Assembly (NCBI RefSeq): GCF_900112335.1
Contig: NZ_FOLG01000021.1
Span: forward strand, 1 to 55,477
DNA from: Tropicimonas isoalkanivorans
GTDB taxonomy: Bacteria; Pseudomonadota; Alphaproteobacteria; Rhodobacterales; Rhodobacteraceae
Direction of reading: 5' to 3'
DNA length: 55,477 nt
Made by a program: the position numbers and the translations under genes. Below are positions 15,327 through 24,227 of the stretch, one piece after another (the stretch's first letter is position 1; every line of letters starts with the position of its first letter). The notes below the pieces were generated by a model. It made no database searches and was not told the origin of the DNA. It was given only the letters and a program-made list of their open reading frames with translations.

Positions 15327-15887
15327 ATGACAATTTTGCGAAACAACAAGGTTAATCGACGAAGCCTATTGGGATATGCGGCTGTCGCTTTGGTTGCACC
15401 AAGCGTGGTTCGAGCCGAAACCATTCGCCGCAACATCTCTTCTTTTCGAGTTCATGACTGGCAAGATCACTTCGACGCACTCGGAAAGGGGATCATCATC
15501 TCCGATACCGTGACGAAGGCGCTCCAGCATTGGACATCAGATGGCGAAATGCGGATCTACCCAACGTCCGTTCCGCTGACCGACGAACTCACCAAACGCG
15601 GTTACACCGAAGTGGTGGAAAAACGCAAAAACCCCAGCTGGGCGCCAACGCCCTCCATGCGGGAACGCAATCCGGAATGGCCGGCTCGTGTCGAGGGGGG
15701 TGATCCGGACAACCCATTGGGTACTCGTGCACTGTACCTGTCGTGGCAGTACTACCGTATTCACGGGACACAGGATACGCGCAAGATCGGCCGCCGGTCG
15801 TCAAACGGCTGCATCGGCCTGTTCAACGCACAGATCGAGGAAGTCTACGAGCGGGCACCTGTCGGCACTCAAGTCAAACTCATCTGA
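15327..15887 (+). CDS. L,D-transpeptidase (YkuD), copy 1
   Basis: 186 residues, Tat-like signal (NRRSLLGYAAVAL to VVRAE) and a YkuD domain: RIHGT histidine and SSNGCIGL cysteine. These periplasmic enzymes form 3-3 peptidoglycan cross-links or attach proteins to it. The residue after CI is Gly where most family members have Arg. The other conserved parts (LGTRALYLS, a proline-rich WAPTPSMRERNP) match. Leads an operon of cytochromes, multicopper oxidase and DsbA; AGGAG precedes the ATG. The GATACA box lies about 80 bp upstream. Confidence 0.9.
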   Translation: MTILRNNKVNRRSLLGYAAVALVAPSVVRAETIRRNISSFRVHDWQDHFDALGKGIIISDTVTKALQHWTSDGEMRIYPTSVPLTDELTKRGYTEVVEKRKNPSWAPTPSMRERNPEWPARVEGGDPDNPLGTRALYLSWQYYRIHGTQDTRKIGRRSSNGCIGLFNAQIEEVYERAPVGTQVKLI

Positions 15888-15915
15888 CCCAACGGGCAAG
15901 GCGGAAGATACAGGC

Positions 15916-16374
15916 ATGGACAAATTGACTGCGCTGATTGGTGCCGTTTTTGTTATCGGCGGGGGTTTTGCCGTTTGGCAGTTCGTTGGAGCGGAAGATA
16001 CAGCGGTTGGCCACTCCATGACGCCACCCGACACAAGTGAGATCGCTGAAGGCGGCCCGATCGTCCAGGTCCAGCTGCCTGACGCACTCTCGCAGCAGGC
16101 GGCGCTTGGGAAGAACATATTTGAGGCAAAATGTTCCGAGTGTCACGGCGAAAATGCCGCCGGTCGCAACGGTGTTGCGCCGCCTCTCGTGCACAAGATC
16201 TACGAACCGAGCCACCATTCGGACATGGCTTTTGTTCTGGCAGCTCAAAACGGCGTCCGTGCACATCACTGGAATTTCGGTAATATGCCTAAGATCGAGG
16301 GATTGACCCAAGGAGACGTCAAGATGGTGGCCGCCTATGTCCGCGAATTGCAGCGGGCCAACGGGATCAACTGA
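15916..16374 (+). CDS. Membrane-anchored cytochrome c (one haem)
   Basis: 152 residues: N-terminal hydrophobic anchor (KLTALIGAVFVIGGGFAVW), one CSECH haem motif at about residue 73 and a Met ligand candidate in GNMPKIEGL. Likely a small periplasmic electron carrier tethered to the membrane. Histidines before the Met (YEPSHHSDM, RAHHWNFG) are more abundant than in most cytochromes c. It ends at 16374, overlapping the next ATG, so translation is coupled. Confidence 0.88.
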   Translation: MDKLTALIGAVFVIGGGFAVWQFVGAEDTAVGHSMTPPDTSEIAEGGPIVQVQLPDALSQQAALGKNIFEAKCSECHGENAAGRNGVAPPLVHKIYEPSHHSDMAFVLAAQNGVRAHHWNFGNMPKIEGLTQGDVKMVAAYVRELQRANGIN

Positions 16375-16703
16375 TGCGTTGGTCGAAGACGAACCGATGG
16401 ATTCTGTCGGCCGTTTTCGGCCTTTTCCTAGTGGTTCTCGGAGTGCCTGAGGCGCCAGCTTTTCATGGTGAAGCGTCCTTGGCGCAAGAATTTCACGCTC
16501 ACGAAGATGTAGGGTCATCGACGAACGAGGCCTCTGGCCACTGTCATCCGGGACTCGATTGTTCTGTCACGCCGGTGGTGTTTCTCCAGCCAAACGTGGT
16601 TTACGAGCCGCAGTTTCTGACGGCAGTCATGCAAGACGTCGCGACCCAACGAACCGAGTTGCGCTCCGCCAGCGATCCTCCACCGCCACGACGGTGGGTC
16701 TGA
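16374..16703 (+). CDS. Small secreted His/Cys protein, unknown
   Basis: 109 residues: N-terminal signal (RWILSAVFGLFLVVLG to APA), then FHGEAS, EFHAHED and GHCHPGLDCS, a compact cluster of His and Cys suited to soft-metal binding. The tail ends PPPPRRWV. The family is not recognised. It overlaps the preceding cytochrome gene by one base and precedes a Met-rich cytochrome c', which argues for a copper-related periplasmic role. Confidence 0.65.
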   Translation: MRWSKTNRWILSAVFGLFLVVLGVPEAPAFHGEASLAQEFHAHEDVGSSTNEASGHCHPGLDCSVTPVVFLQPNVVYEPQFLTAVMQDVATQRTELRSASDPPPPRRWV

Positions 16704-16746
16704 TTTCACATCGCTCGAAAAGCAGACCCAAAGAAGGATCGAAGAC

Positions 16747-17319
16747 ATGAAAAAGACGACTATCGTAGCGGCAGTGTTGATTGCAGGTACTGCGGTCACG
16801 GCATTCGCGCATAGCGGTGCCACCGGCATCGTGAAAGAGCGCATGGACGCCATGCTTGCAATGGGGAAGGCGGTCAAGACCGTGGCCCCGATGATGAGGG
16901 GCGAAACGGCCTATGACGCAGAAACAGTGCGCGATGCCGCGCGCCTGTTCCAGCAGCACGCCGGTGAGAGCATGACGAACCTGTTCCCTGAGGGCACAGG
17001 GGGCATGCCCTCGGAAGCCAAAGACGAGGTGTGGACCGACTGGGACCGCTTCGCAGCATTGGCGAGTCAGCTGGAAGAATATTCCGAAGGCCTGGAACGC
17101 GCAGCCGACAATGGATTGGGCGGCATGGGCGGCAATACCTCCATGGGTGGCACCTCGATGATGGGCGGTGGGTCCATGATGGGCGGGAGCACGATGATGG
17201 GCGGAGGCGGCATGATGGATGCTGCCGCCATTGCCGAAATGCCCGCCGACGCGGCATTCGCGATGACGACCCAGGTCTGTTCCGCGTGCCATGAACGCTT
17301 CCGGGCGGAAGAAGACTGA
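16747..17319 (+). CDS. Cytochrome c'-like protein with Met-rich insert
   Basis: 190 residues: signal (to TAFAHS), four-helix cytochrome c' fold and the C-terminal haem motif CSACHERFR. Between helices 3 and 4 (about residues 123-158) is an insert of Gly, Ser and about a dozen Met arranged as repeated SMMGG/TMMGG units. Cytochromes c' normally bind NO or other gases or carry electrons. Met-rich segments are typical Cu(I)/Ag(I) binders, as in CueO and PcoA-type proteins, so this looks like a haem protein with a built-in copper sponge or sensor (inference). GAAGGA ribosome site; the next gene starts 2 bp later. Confidence 0.87.
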   Translation: MKKTTIVAAVLIAGTAVTAFAHSGATGIVKERMDAMLAMGKAVKTVAPMMRGETAYDAETVRDAARLFQQHAGESMTNLFPEGTGGMPSEAKDEVWTDWDRFAALASQLEEYSEGLERAADNGLGGMGGNTSMGGTSMMGGGSMMGGSTMMGGGGMMDAAAIAEMPADAAFAMTTQVCSACHERFRAEED

Positions 17320-17321
17320 CC

Positions 17322-18239
17322 ATGCGACGGTTTTTGACACTGGTCAGCGGGGTCGCCGTGCTGGGCGCGGCCGGCCTCGGCGCGGTGATTGCATGGCCTG
17401 TCGGCAGTGCGGTGGCGCCGATCGCATCAGCGGGCAATGTCGACCGGGGCGCGTATCTGGCGCGCGCCAGTGGGTGCATTGCCTGTCATACCAATTTCGA
17501 AGCGGGCGGCGCGCCACTTGCCGGAGGGGCGCCGCTCGAAACCCCGTTCGGAACGTTCTATCCGCCCAACCTGACGACAGACCCCGAACATGGCATGGGC
17601 GAATGGACGGCAGAACAGTTCGCAAAAGCCGTGCGGCAGGGTATCGGCCCCGATGGAACGCCCTACTATCCGTCTTTCCCATATACGTTCTATGCGGATT
17701 TTTCTGACCAGGATATCGCTGACCTCTGGGCGGCGTTTCAAACCGTGCAGCCCGTGGACAAGCCTGCACCAGAAAACGATGTCAGCTTCCCATTCGACCA
17801 ACGATGGGGGCTGAAGCTCTGGCGAGCGGCGTTCTTCTACGATCCGGATACCGAACCGGTTGAAGGGCGAAGCGACTCATGGAATCGCGGACGGGAATTG
17901 GTGCGCGGTGCGGCACATTGCGGAGCCTGCCATACGCCGCGCAATCTTGCGGGAGGCCGCGATATCGGTGCTTCCTTTGCAGGCAACGCCCAGCTTCCCG
18001 GTGGCAGCAAGGCACCCGCGATACGGCCAAAAGACCTGGCCAAAAATGACTGGACGGTTTCAAACCTCGCTTATGCGCTCCAGACCGGCATCACCCCTTC
18101 GGGCGATGCGTTCGGCGGCAGCATGGCGGAAGTCGTTCGCGACGGAACTCGGTTTCTGACACCTGCCGATCGCGAAGCGATGGCGCTTTTCCTACTGAAC
18201 AAGGACACGGTCGAGGCGGAGAACTCCGCTTCGAACTAA
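17322..18239 (+). CDS. Dihaem cytochrome c
   Basis: 305 residues, N-terminal membrane anchor or signal and two cytochrome c domains with CIACH (about residue 52) and CGACH (about residue 203); Met candidates follow in GMGEW and GGSMAE. The architecture resembles the cytochrome subunits of periplasmic dehydrogenases. With no dehydrogenase partner here it may accept electrons from, or give them to, the multicopper oxidase system. A hairpin follows at 18246. Confidence 0.9.
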   Translation: MRRFLTLVSGVAVLGAAGLGAVIAWPVGSAVAPIASAGNVDRGAYLARASGCIACHTNFEAGGAPLAGGAPLETPFGTFYPPNLTTDPEHGMGEWTAEQFAKAVRQGIGPDGTPYYPSFPYTFYADFSDQDIADLWAAFQTVQPVDKPAPENDVSFPFDQRWGLKLWRAAFFYDPDTEPVEGRSDSWNRGRELVRGAAHCGACHTPRNLAGGRDIGASFAGNAQLPGGSKAPAIRPKDLAKNDWTVSNLAYALQTGITPSGDAFGGSMAEVVRDGTRFLTPADREAMALFLLNKDTVEAENSASN

Positions 18240-18245
18240 CATCAC

Positions 18246-18271
18246 GCGGGGGCGACACGCCCCCGCTTTCT
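18246..18271 (+). terminator. Hairpin with short T tract before the multicopper oxidase
   Basis: GCGGGGGCG, a three-base loop, CGCCCCCGC, then TTTCT. A very stable stem in the 43-bp gap between the dihaem cytochrome and the oxidase. It may terminate or attenuate part of the transcript, lowering expression of the downstream genes. Confidence 0.6.
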
Positions 18272-18282
18272 CGAGGATCGAA

Positions 18283-19677
18283 ATGAAACAAACACGTAGG
18301 GATTTCTTGCGCAATGCAACTCTGGCGGCCTGTGCGGCCGCCATCCCGCGGTCGGCTTATGCCGCAACCCCGTTCGAGGACGTGGTTACCAAGGTTGCGC
18401 GTCGACAACTTCTTCCGGACACCTACCCGGAAACAGAGATCTGGGGCTATGACGGTCTTGTTCCGGCCCCGGAAATCCGGGTTGCACAAGGCGATCGGGT
18501 GCGTCGCAGGTTCCGCAACGAGGTACCCGATCCCAGTTCGGTTCACTGGCACGGAATCCGGATCGATAACGCGATGGATGGCGTTTCAGGACTGACCCAG
18601 AAAGCCGTGGCACCAGGTGAAACCTTTGACTACGACTTCGTCGTACCGGACGCGGGCACCTATTGGTATCACGCGCATAATCGCTCATACGAGCAAGTCG
18701 CGCGTGGTTTGCGCGGTGCCTTGATCGTCGAAGAGGTCGATGGACCGGACATAGACCGCGAGGAAGTCATCGTTCTGGAGGACTGGTTGCTCGACCCTGA
18801 GAGCGGGCAGCTGTTCGACAATTTCGAACAGCCTATGATGATGAGCCACGGTGGACGCATCGGCAACTTTATCACGACCAATGGGCGCTATGACCTGACC
18901 TTGCCCGCGAAGCGCAACGAACGCATTCGCTTGCGGATCATCAACGCAGCAAGCGCTCGAATTTTCCCGCTGAGGCTCTCTGGATTCAGTGGCTGGACGG
19001 TGGCCGTGGATGGAATGCCAACCGGCCAACCCCAGTCGGTTGACGGCGAGTTGATCCTCGGCCCGGCACAGCGCGTCGACTTAATTGTGGATGTGACCGA
19101 AGGCGAAGGCGGCACCGCCCAATTGCTTCGCATCGGCGATGATGATCAACTGACCCCGTTGGTGAGTTTTCTGGTCAACGGCACAGCCAGTTCAGTACCA
19201 AGAGGCAAGCCACTGCCGTTGCCGCCGAACCCCGCGGCACACGCCCCGGACCTTGCCGATGCGCGTGATTTGCGACTGGTCATGTCCGGCGGGGCAATGG
19301 GGCGAATGCAGTCCGCATTGCTTGGCGGGGAACGTCTTGGATTCCGTCAGCTTGCCCAAGCGGGCAAATTCTGGGCCCTGAATGATGTCGCCGAAATGAC
19401 CTACACGCCACTGGCCGATCTATCCCTGAACGAGCCGGTGCGCCTGAAGATCGAGAACCAGACCGTTTTCCCACATGCGATGCACCTGCACGGGATGCAT
19501 TTCCGCGAGCTGCGCCCCGACGGCGCGTTCGGGCCGATGCGGGACACGATCCTGTTGGCCGGCAACGAGTCCCGGGAGATCGCCTTTACGGCAGACAATC
19601 CCGGCAAGTGGCTGTTCCATTGCCACATGCTCAGCCACGCCGCATCTGGCATGACAACCTGGATACGGGTCACATGA
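18283..19677 (+). CDS. Multicopper oxidase, Tat-exported (copy 1)
   Basis: 464 residues: Tat signal (TRRDFLRNATLAACAAA), three cupredoxin domains and the four copper-ligand motifs HWHG (about 88), YWYHAH (about 127), HAMHLHGMHF (about 400) and HCHMLSH (about 446) supplying type 1, 2 and 3 copper sites. CueO-like enzymes oxidise Cu(I) to less permeant Cu(II) and send four electrons to oxygen. No long Met-rich substrate loop is seen. GAGGATC before the ATG; its stop overlaps the next ATG (ATGA). The cytochromes on both sides could be electron donors. Confidence 0.93.
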   Translation: MKQTRRDFLRNATLAACAAAIPRSAYAATPFEDVVTKVARRQLLPDTYPETEIWGYDGLVPAPEIRVAQGDRVRRRFRNEVPDPSSVHWHGIRIDNAMDGVSGLTQKAVAPGETFDYDFVVPDAGTYWYHAHNRSYEQVARGLRGALIVEEVDGPDIDREEVIVLEDWLLDPESGQLFDNFEQPMMMSHGGRIGNFITTNGRYDLTLPAKRNERIRLRIINAASARIFPLRLSGFSGWTVAVDGMPTGQPQSVDGELILGPAQRVDLIVDVTEGEGGTAQLLRIGDDDQLTPLVSFLVNGTASSVPRGKPLPLPPNPAAHAPDLADARDLRLVMSGGAMGRMQSALLGGERLGFRQLAQAGKFWALNDVAEMTYTPLADLSLNEPVRLKIENQTVFPHAMHLHGMHFRELRPDGAFGPMRDTILLAGNESREIAFTADNPGKWLFHCHMLSHAASGMTTWIRVT

Positions 19678-20156
19678 GATATCTCGTTTGGTCCCTTCCG
19701 ATCACTGTCGCAGCAGCCGCCTTCACGTATTGGCTCTCGACCAGTGCATCCTCGGATGTCGGCAGCGCGTCCAGGGCGGAGAGCTACGACATCGAAGAAG
19801 GCGCGTTGCTCTACGCAGAAAACTGTGCGTCTTGTCATGGCGCGGGTCTGGAAGGCCAGCCGGAATGGCGAACGCCCGGCGCGGATGGGCGCCTGCCAGC
19901 ACCACCACATGATGAGACGGGTCACACCTGGCATCATCCTGACAGCCTGCTCTTCGATTACACAAAACTGGGGGGTGCGGCGCTTCTGGCGCGTCAGGGC
20001 GTCGAATTCGACAGTGGCATGCCCGGTTTCGCAGACGTGCTGACCGACCAGCAAATTCACAACATCCTGGCCTTCATCCGGTCCACCTGGCCAGACCGCA
20101 TCCGCGAAGTCCAGGCCGCGCGGACAGAAGCCGACGAACAACGGGGAGAGAACTAA
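19674..20156 (+). CDS. Membrane-anchored cytochrome c (one haem)
   Basis: 160 residues: N-terminal hydrophobic anchor, haem motif CASCH at about residue 52, and a Met ligand candidate in DSGMPGF. The region PPHDETGHTWHHPD is His-rich and recurs in cytochromes located next to multicopper oxidases. The ATG at 19674 overlaps the oxidase stop; the frame extends further upstream but without a sensible start. Followed by the DsbA-like gene after one base. Confidence 0.88.
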   Translation: MRYLVWSLPITVAAAAFTYWLSTSASSDVGSASRAESYDIEEGALLYAENCASCHGAGLEGQPEWRTPGADGRLPAPPHDETGHTWHHPDSLLFDYTKLGGAALLARQGVEFDSGMPGFADVLTDQQIHNILAFIRSTWPDRIREVQAARTEADEQRGEN

Positions 20157-20157
20157 A

Positions 20158-20889
20158 ATGCGTTTCAGACAAGCCTTCACGACGGTCGCGATAGCTGCCT
20201 TGCTTCCGATACCGGCACTCGCGGACGAACTGTCAGAGTCCCGGGTCAAGGAACTTGTGCTCGAGGCAATCCGCGAGAACCCGGAGATTGTCATGGAGGC
20301 CGTGGCGATCCTCGAACAAAGGCAGGCGCAAGCGCAGGAGCTCAGTCAGGCCCAAGTTCTGAATGACCAGCGCGATCTGATCGAGAACGATCCGAATGCG
20401 CCGGTTCTCGGCAACCTGGAAGGGGACGTCACTGTTGTGGAATTTTTCGACTACAACTGTCCCTATTGTCGGCGGGTCAAACCCGAGGTGCGGGCTTTGA
20501 TCGAAGACGATCCCAACATTCGCCTCGTCTATCGTGAATGGCCCATTCTCGGAGACGGATCGGTGTTTGCCGCGAAAGCGGCCTTGGCAGCGCGCAAGCA
20601 GGACAAATACGAAGAGTTTCACTGGGCAATGATGGGGCTGGAAGGCCGCGCGGAAGAGGCCTCCGTGCTGCGCGTGGCCGAGGAGATCGGCCTGGATATC
20701 GCGCAGTTGCGCAAGGACATGGAGGCCCCCGAGGTCGAAGAGCACATTGCGACCTCCATGCAACTGACCCAAGCTCTGGGCTTTAACGGCACGCCGTCTT
20801 TCGTGATCGGGGATGCGCTGGTCCCGGGCTTCGTCGAAAAGGCGCAGCTTGCCGACTTGGTCGAGGAAGCCCGCAAAGTCGAAGACTGA
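20158..20889 (+). CDS. DsbA/ScsC-family periplasmic thiol oxidoreductase
   Basis: 243 residues: signal (to PALA), an N-terminal helical segment rich in Glu/Gln (VMEAVAILEQRQAQAQEL) of the kind that oligomerises ScsC and Com1-like proteins, and a thioredoxin fold with FFDYNCPYCRRV and the cis-Pro loop GTPSF. The likely job is oxidising, isomerising or shielding thiols damaged by copper, recharged by the ScsB-like protein (12455) or a DsbB (28104, 49183). Last gene of the 15327 operon; a strong hairpin follows. Confidence 0.88.
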   Translation: MRFRQAFTTVAIAALLPIPALADELSESRVKELVLEAIRENPEIVMEAVAILEQRQAQAQELSQAQVLNDQRDLIENDPNAPVLGNLEGDVTVVEFFDYNCPYCRRVKPEVRALIEDDPNIRLVYREWPILGDGSVFAAKAALAARKQDKYEEFHWAMMGLEGRAEEASVLRVAEEIGLDIAQLRKDMEAPEVEEHIATSMQLTQALGFNGTPSFVIGDALVPGFVEKAQLADLVEEARKVED

Positions 20890-20896
20890 AATTCTG

Positions 20897-20926
20897 TGCC
20901 CGGACCACCCTTGGGTGGTCCAGGCA
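20897..20926. terminator. Bidirectional hairpin between dsbA-like and copZ
   Basis: TGCC-GGACCACCC-TT-GGGTGGTCC-GGCA forms a 13-bp stem with a single internal mismatch and a two-base loop, in the 42-bp gap between convergent genes. No T tract, but the position fits a shared terminator. Confidence 0.7.
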
Positions 20927-20931
20927 CTGCA

Positions 20932-21132
20932 TCAAGCGGCCGCAGGTTCCACGTTGTAGCCCGCATCCCGAATGATCGCTTGGACCTGATCGGCTGGTAA
21001 CACGCTGTCGACATGCACCTGTCGGGCAGAAAGGTCACATTCCACGCCTGCATTCGGATCTGCGCTCTTCACCGCGCTTTCGATTGCTGCGGTGCAATGC
21101 CCACAGCTCATGTCCGGAACGCTGAACTTCAT
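20932..21132 (-). CDS. copZ: CopZ-like copper chaperone (HMA domain)
   Basis: 66 residues, one heavy-metal-associated domain with MSCGHC near the N-terminus and the beta-alpha-beta-beta-alpha-beta pattern. Such chaperones carry Cu(I) to CopA. The start is the ATG at 21132 with GGAG eight bases upstream (a GTG three codons earlier is less likely). Divergent from copA, each with its own CueR-type promoter in the 152-bp gap. Confidence 0.92.
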   Translation of the reverse strand: MKFSVPDMSCGHCTAAIESAVKSADPNAGVECDLSARQVHVDSVLPADQVQAIIRDAGYNVEPAAA

Positions 21133-21164
21133 CGGAACCACTCCTTGATCTGATTTCTATCGGT

Positions 21165-21195
21165 GACATGGGGCTTCCCCCCGCTGGAAGGTCAA
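21165..21195 (-). promoter_or_regulatory. CueR-type promoter of copZ
   Basis: Minus strand: TTGACC (21195-21190), 19-bp spacer TTCCAGCGGGGGGAAGCCC, -10 CATGTC (21170-21165). The right arm is GGGGAAG rather than CTGGAAG, so the dyad is weaker than at copA. Confidence 0.75.
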
Positions 21196-21223
21196 GTGAA
21201 GAAATTTATTTGGCGCCCTCCCA

Positions 21224-21254
21224 TTGACCCTCCAGTAACTGGAAGCCTCATATT
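21224..21254 (+). promoter_or_regulatory. CueR-type promoter of copA
   Basis: TTGACC, 19-bp spacer CTCCAGTAACTGGAAGCCT, -10 CATATT (21249-21254). This is close to the classical CueR operator, with CCAGT/ACTGG arms. Transcription would start near 21261, favouring the ATG at 21285 for copA. Confidence 0.88.
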
Positions 21255-21284
21255 CCACTTCGAATGGAAAAACAGGTGACACAT

Positions 21285-23795
21285 ATGCCCGAACCCAAAC
21301 AGATCAGCCTGCCGATCGAAGGCATGTCATGCGCGTCCTGCGTTGGCAGGGTCGATCGCGCATTGAATGCAATCGACGGCGTAGAGGATGTGTCGGTGAA
21401 CCTTGCCTCGGAAACTGCTCGCATGAGCGTGGACGCGCTCAAGCGCATTCCCGACATCATCGAATCCCTTCGCGAGCTGGGCTACCCCGCGCGGAAGGCC
21501 AGGGCCGAACTCACGATTGCAGCGATGTCCTGTGCCTCTTGCGTCGGGCGGGTCGATAAGGCGCTTGCCGCGGTGCCCGGGGTGGTCGAGGTGAACGTCA
21601 ACCTCGCCTCAGAGACGGCGACGGTCGTTTACGTCGAAGGTCTTGTCACGACATCCGATCTGATCGAATCAAGCGGCGCGGCAGGGTATCCAGCAACCGT
21701 GGCAACGGCCCAGGCCGGTGACGACAGAGTTGCGCGCAAGGAGGAAGAGGCTCAGGCGCTTGCCAAACGGGTCACCTTTGCGGCCATCCTCGCCTTGCCG
21801 GTCTTCCTGATCGAAATGGGTGGCCACGTCATTCCGGCCGTTCATATGCTGATCGAGACCACGATTGGCCAGCAGACGAGTTGGCTTCTTCAGTTCGTGC
21901 TGACGACAATCGTTCTCTTCGGCCCAGGCCGGACGTTTTACACCAAGGGTTTCCCGGCCTTGTTCCGGGGTGCCCCCGACATGAACAGCCTCGTCGCGGT
22001 CGGCACCGGGGCGGCTTACCTTTATTCCGTGGTTGCGACATTCGTACCGTCGGTCCTGCCTGACACGCTGCGCACCGTCTATTTCGAGGCGGCAGCGGTC
22101 ATCGTCGTTCTGATCCTTCTGGGGCGGTTTCTTGAAGCGCGCGCCAAGGGGAGAACGGGCGCGGCCATCCAGAAGCTATTAGGGCTTCAGGCGCGGACTG
22201 CACGCGTGATGCGGGACGGAGAAAGCGTCGAGATCGAGATCGATGCGCTGGTTCAGGGTGACATCGTCATCGTGCGCCCTGGTGAACGCATCGCGGTCGA
22301 TGGCGAGGTCATCGAGGGGACCAGCCGCGTCGACGAAAGCATGCTGACAGGCGAGCCGATCCCCGCTGAAAAAGGTGCCGGAGATACGGTGACCGGCGGG
22401 ACGGTCAACGGCGCCGGAAGCCTGCAGTTCCTCGCCACGCGGGTCGGCGCCGACACGACCCTGGCGCAGATTATTCGCATGGTCGAAGAGGCCCAGGGCG
22501 CCAAACTGCCGATCCAGGGATTGGTCGACCGGATCACCTTGTGGTTCGTGCCTGCCGTGATGGCGATCGCGGCGGCGACCGTGCTGGTCTGGCTGTTTTT
22601 CGGGCCTGATCCGGCCCTGACGATGGCGCTGGTCGCCGGTGTGTCGGTGCTCATCATCGCGTGCCCCTGCGCGATGGGGCTTGCGACGCCGACCTCGATC
22701 ATGGTCGGGACGGGACGTGCTGCGGAAATGGGTGTCCTGTTCCGTAAAGGTGACGCCTTGCAGCAGCTCGATTCCGTTGATGTGGTCGCCCTCGACAAAA
22801 CAGGCACGGTGACCGAGGGGCGACCCGCACTGACTGACCTTGTGCTGGCGGAAGGGTTCGATCGTACAACAACGCTTTCGAAGATGGCCGCCGTAGAGTC
22901 GCTCTCCGAGCATCCTGTCGCGGACGCCATCGTGCGGGCCGCGCGGGCCGAGGGCGCACCTCTTGTGGCGGCCGAAGGCTTTCAATCGGTCACAGGTTAC
23001 GGCGTGCGCGCCGTGGTCGAAGACGTGGAGGTGTTGGTTGGGGCCGACCGCTACATGGCGCGCGAAGGCATTGACGTCTCGGCATTGTCTCCAGAGGAAA
23101 CGAAGATCGCAAGCAAGGGTCGCACGGCGCTTTACGCTGCCATAGATGGGCGTGTCGCCGCCGTGATCGGCGTGGCCGATCCGGTCAAACCGGCAAGCCG
23201 CGCAGCCATCGCAGCGCTGCACGAAAAGGGTCTTGCGGTTGCGATGATCACCGGCGACAAACGCGAAACCGCCGAAGCCATCGCCCGCGAAACCGGTATC
23301 GACCACGTCATCGCCGGCGTCCTGCCGGACGGCAAGGTTGCGGCGCTCGACAGTTTGCGCCAAGGGAACAAGCGCATCGCCTTTGTCGGCGACGGGATCA
23401 ATGACGCCCCGGCGCTGGCGCATGCCGATGTGGGCATCGCCATTGGAACCGGCACCGATGTGGCCATCGAATCTGCGGATGTCGTCCTGATGTCGGGCGA
23501 TTTGCGCGGCGTGGTGAACGCCTTCGAAGTATCGCGGCGGACCATGCGCAACATCCGGCAGAACCTGTTCTGGGCCTTTGCCTACAACGTGGCACTTATT
23601 CCGGTCGCTGCCGGGGTGCTCTATCCGGCCTTTGGGTTGCTCCTGTCACCAATCCTTGCGGCGGGTGCGATGGCGTTGTCCTCGGTGTTTGTCCTGACCA
23701 ATGCCCTGCGGCTGCGGCGCATCGCGCCTGCGATGGACGAGCAGCGCGCAATCCCGGCAGAGATGGCAGCCGCCACTCCTGCTCCAGCAGAATAA
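21285..23795 (+). CDS. copA: CopA, Cu(I)-exporting P1B-type ATPase
   Basis: 836 residues: two N-terminal HMA domains (GMSCASC and AMSCASC), eight membrane helices, phosphatase loop TGEP, transport motif CPC in [13 protein letters not shown], phosphorylation site [11 protein letters not shown] motif (SEHPVADAI) and GDGINDAP hinge. Exports Cu(I)/Ag(I) from the cytoplasm. The start at 21285 has AGGTG upstream; an ATG at 21264 would lie almost at the transcription start. Followed 12 bp later by its regulator. Confidence 0.97.
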   Translation: MPEPKQISLPIEGMSCASCVGRVDRALNAIDGVEDVSVNLASETARMSVDALKRIPDIIESLRELGYPARKARAELTIAAMSCASCVGRVDKALAAVPGVVEVNVNLASETATVVYVEGLVTTSDLIESSGAAGYPATVATAQAGDDRVARKEEEAQALAKRVTFAAILALPVFLIEMGGHVIPAVHMLIETTIGQQTSWLLQFVLTTIVLFGPGRTFYTKGFPALFRGAPDMNSLVAVGTGAAYLYSVVATFVPSVLPDTLRTVYFEAAAVIVVLILLGRFLEARAKGRTGAAIQKLLGLQARTARVMRDGESVEIEIDALVQGDIVIVRPGERIAVDGEVIEGTSRVDESMLTGEPIPAEKGAGDTVTGGTVNGAGSLQFLATRVGADTTLAQIIRMVEEAQGAKLPIQGLVDRITLWFVPAVMAIAAATVLVWLFFGPDPALTMALVAGVSVLIIACPCAMGLATPTSIMVGTGRAAEMGVLFRKGDALQQLDSVDVVALDKTGTVTEGRPALTDLVLAEGFDRTTTLSKMAAVESLSEHPVADAIVRAARAEGAPLVAAEGFQSVTGYGVRAVVEDVEVLVGADRYMAREGIDVSALSPEETKIASKGRTALYAAIDGRVAAVIGVADPVKPASRAAIAALHEKGLAVAMITGDKRETAEAIARETGIDHVIAGVLPDGKVAALDSLRQGNKRIAFVGDGINDAPALAHADVGIAIGTGTDVAIESADVVLMSGDLRGVVNAFEVSRRTMRNIRQNLFWAFAYNVALIPVAAGVLYPAFGLLLSPILAAGAMALSSVFVLTNALRLRRIAPAMDEQRAIPAEMAAATPAPAE

Positions 23796-23807
23796 CGGAG
23801 GTCCGAC

Positions 23808-24206
23808 ATGAACATCGGAGACGTTGCCCGACAATCGGGTGTGCCCGCCAAGACGATCCGCTACTACGAGGACATCGGTCTGATCCGCCCGAACCGTAGC
23901 GAGAACGGCTATCGCGCGTTCACCGAGAACCACGTTCACAAGCTGGCGTTTCTCGGTCGCGCACGGGCCTTGGGGTTCACCATCGAAGATTGCAGGACGC
24001 TCCTGTCGCTCTACGAGGATGAAAACCGCGAAAGCATGCAAGTGAAGGCGGTTGCGGAAGACCATCTGCGCCAGATCGAGGAAAAGATCGCGAAACTGCA
24101 ATCCATGCGCGCGACGCTCGCCGAACTGGTGGAAAAATGTGCCGGGGATCACCGGCCCGACTGCCCCATCATCGAGGATCTGTCGCCGGAGCGGTTGGCC
24201 AAGTGA
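23808..24206 (+). CDS. cueR: CueR/HmrR-like MerR-family regulator
   Basis: 132 residues: winged helix (IGDVARQSGVPAKTIRYYEDIGLI), dimerisation helix and metal loop with Cys111 and Cys119 in CAGDHRPDC, the two-cysteine site of monovalent-metal sensors. The residue matching CueR Ser77 is a serine (Ser76), whereas divalent sensors have Cys there. It should activate the 19-bp-spacer promoters of the CCAG/CTGG class at 4397, 15199, 21165, 21224, 25873 and 32536. Co-directional with copA, so it is probably induced together with it. Confidence 0.92.
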   Translation: MNIGDVARQSGVPAKTIRYYEDIGLIRPNRSENGYRAFTENHVHKLAFLGRARALGFTIEDCRTLLSLYEDENRESMQVKAVAEDHLRQIEEKIAKLQSMRATLAELVEKCAGDHRPDCPIIEDLSPERLAK

Positions 24207-24227
24207 CAGGCAAGAAGGGGCTGTACC

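Noticed and set aside
22179-23423. 414-residue minus-strand frame inside copA
   Set aside because: It is Arg/His/Asp-rich and mirrors the high-GC third-position pattern of copA on the other strand; no recognisable domain.
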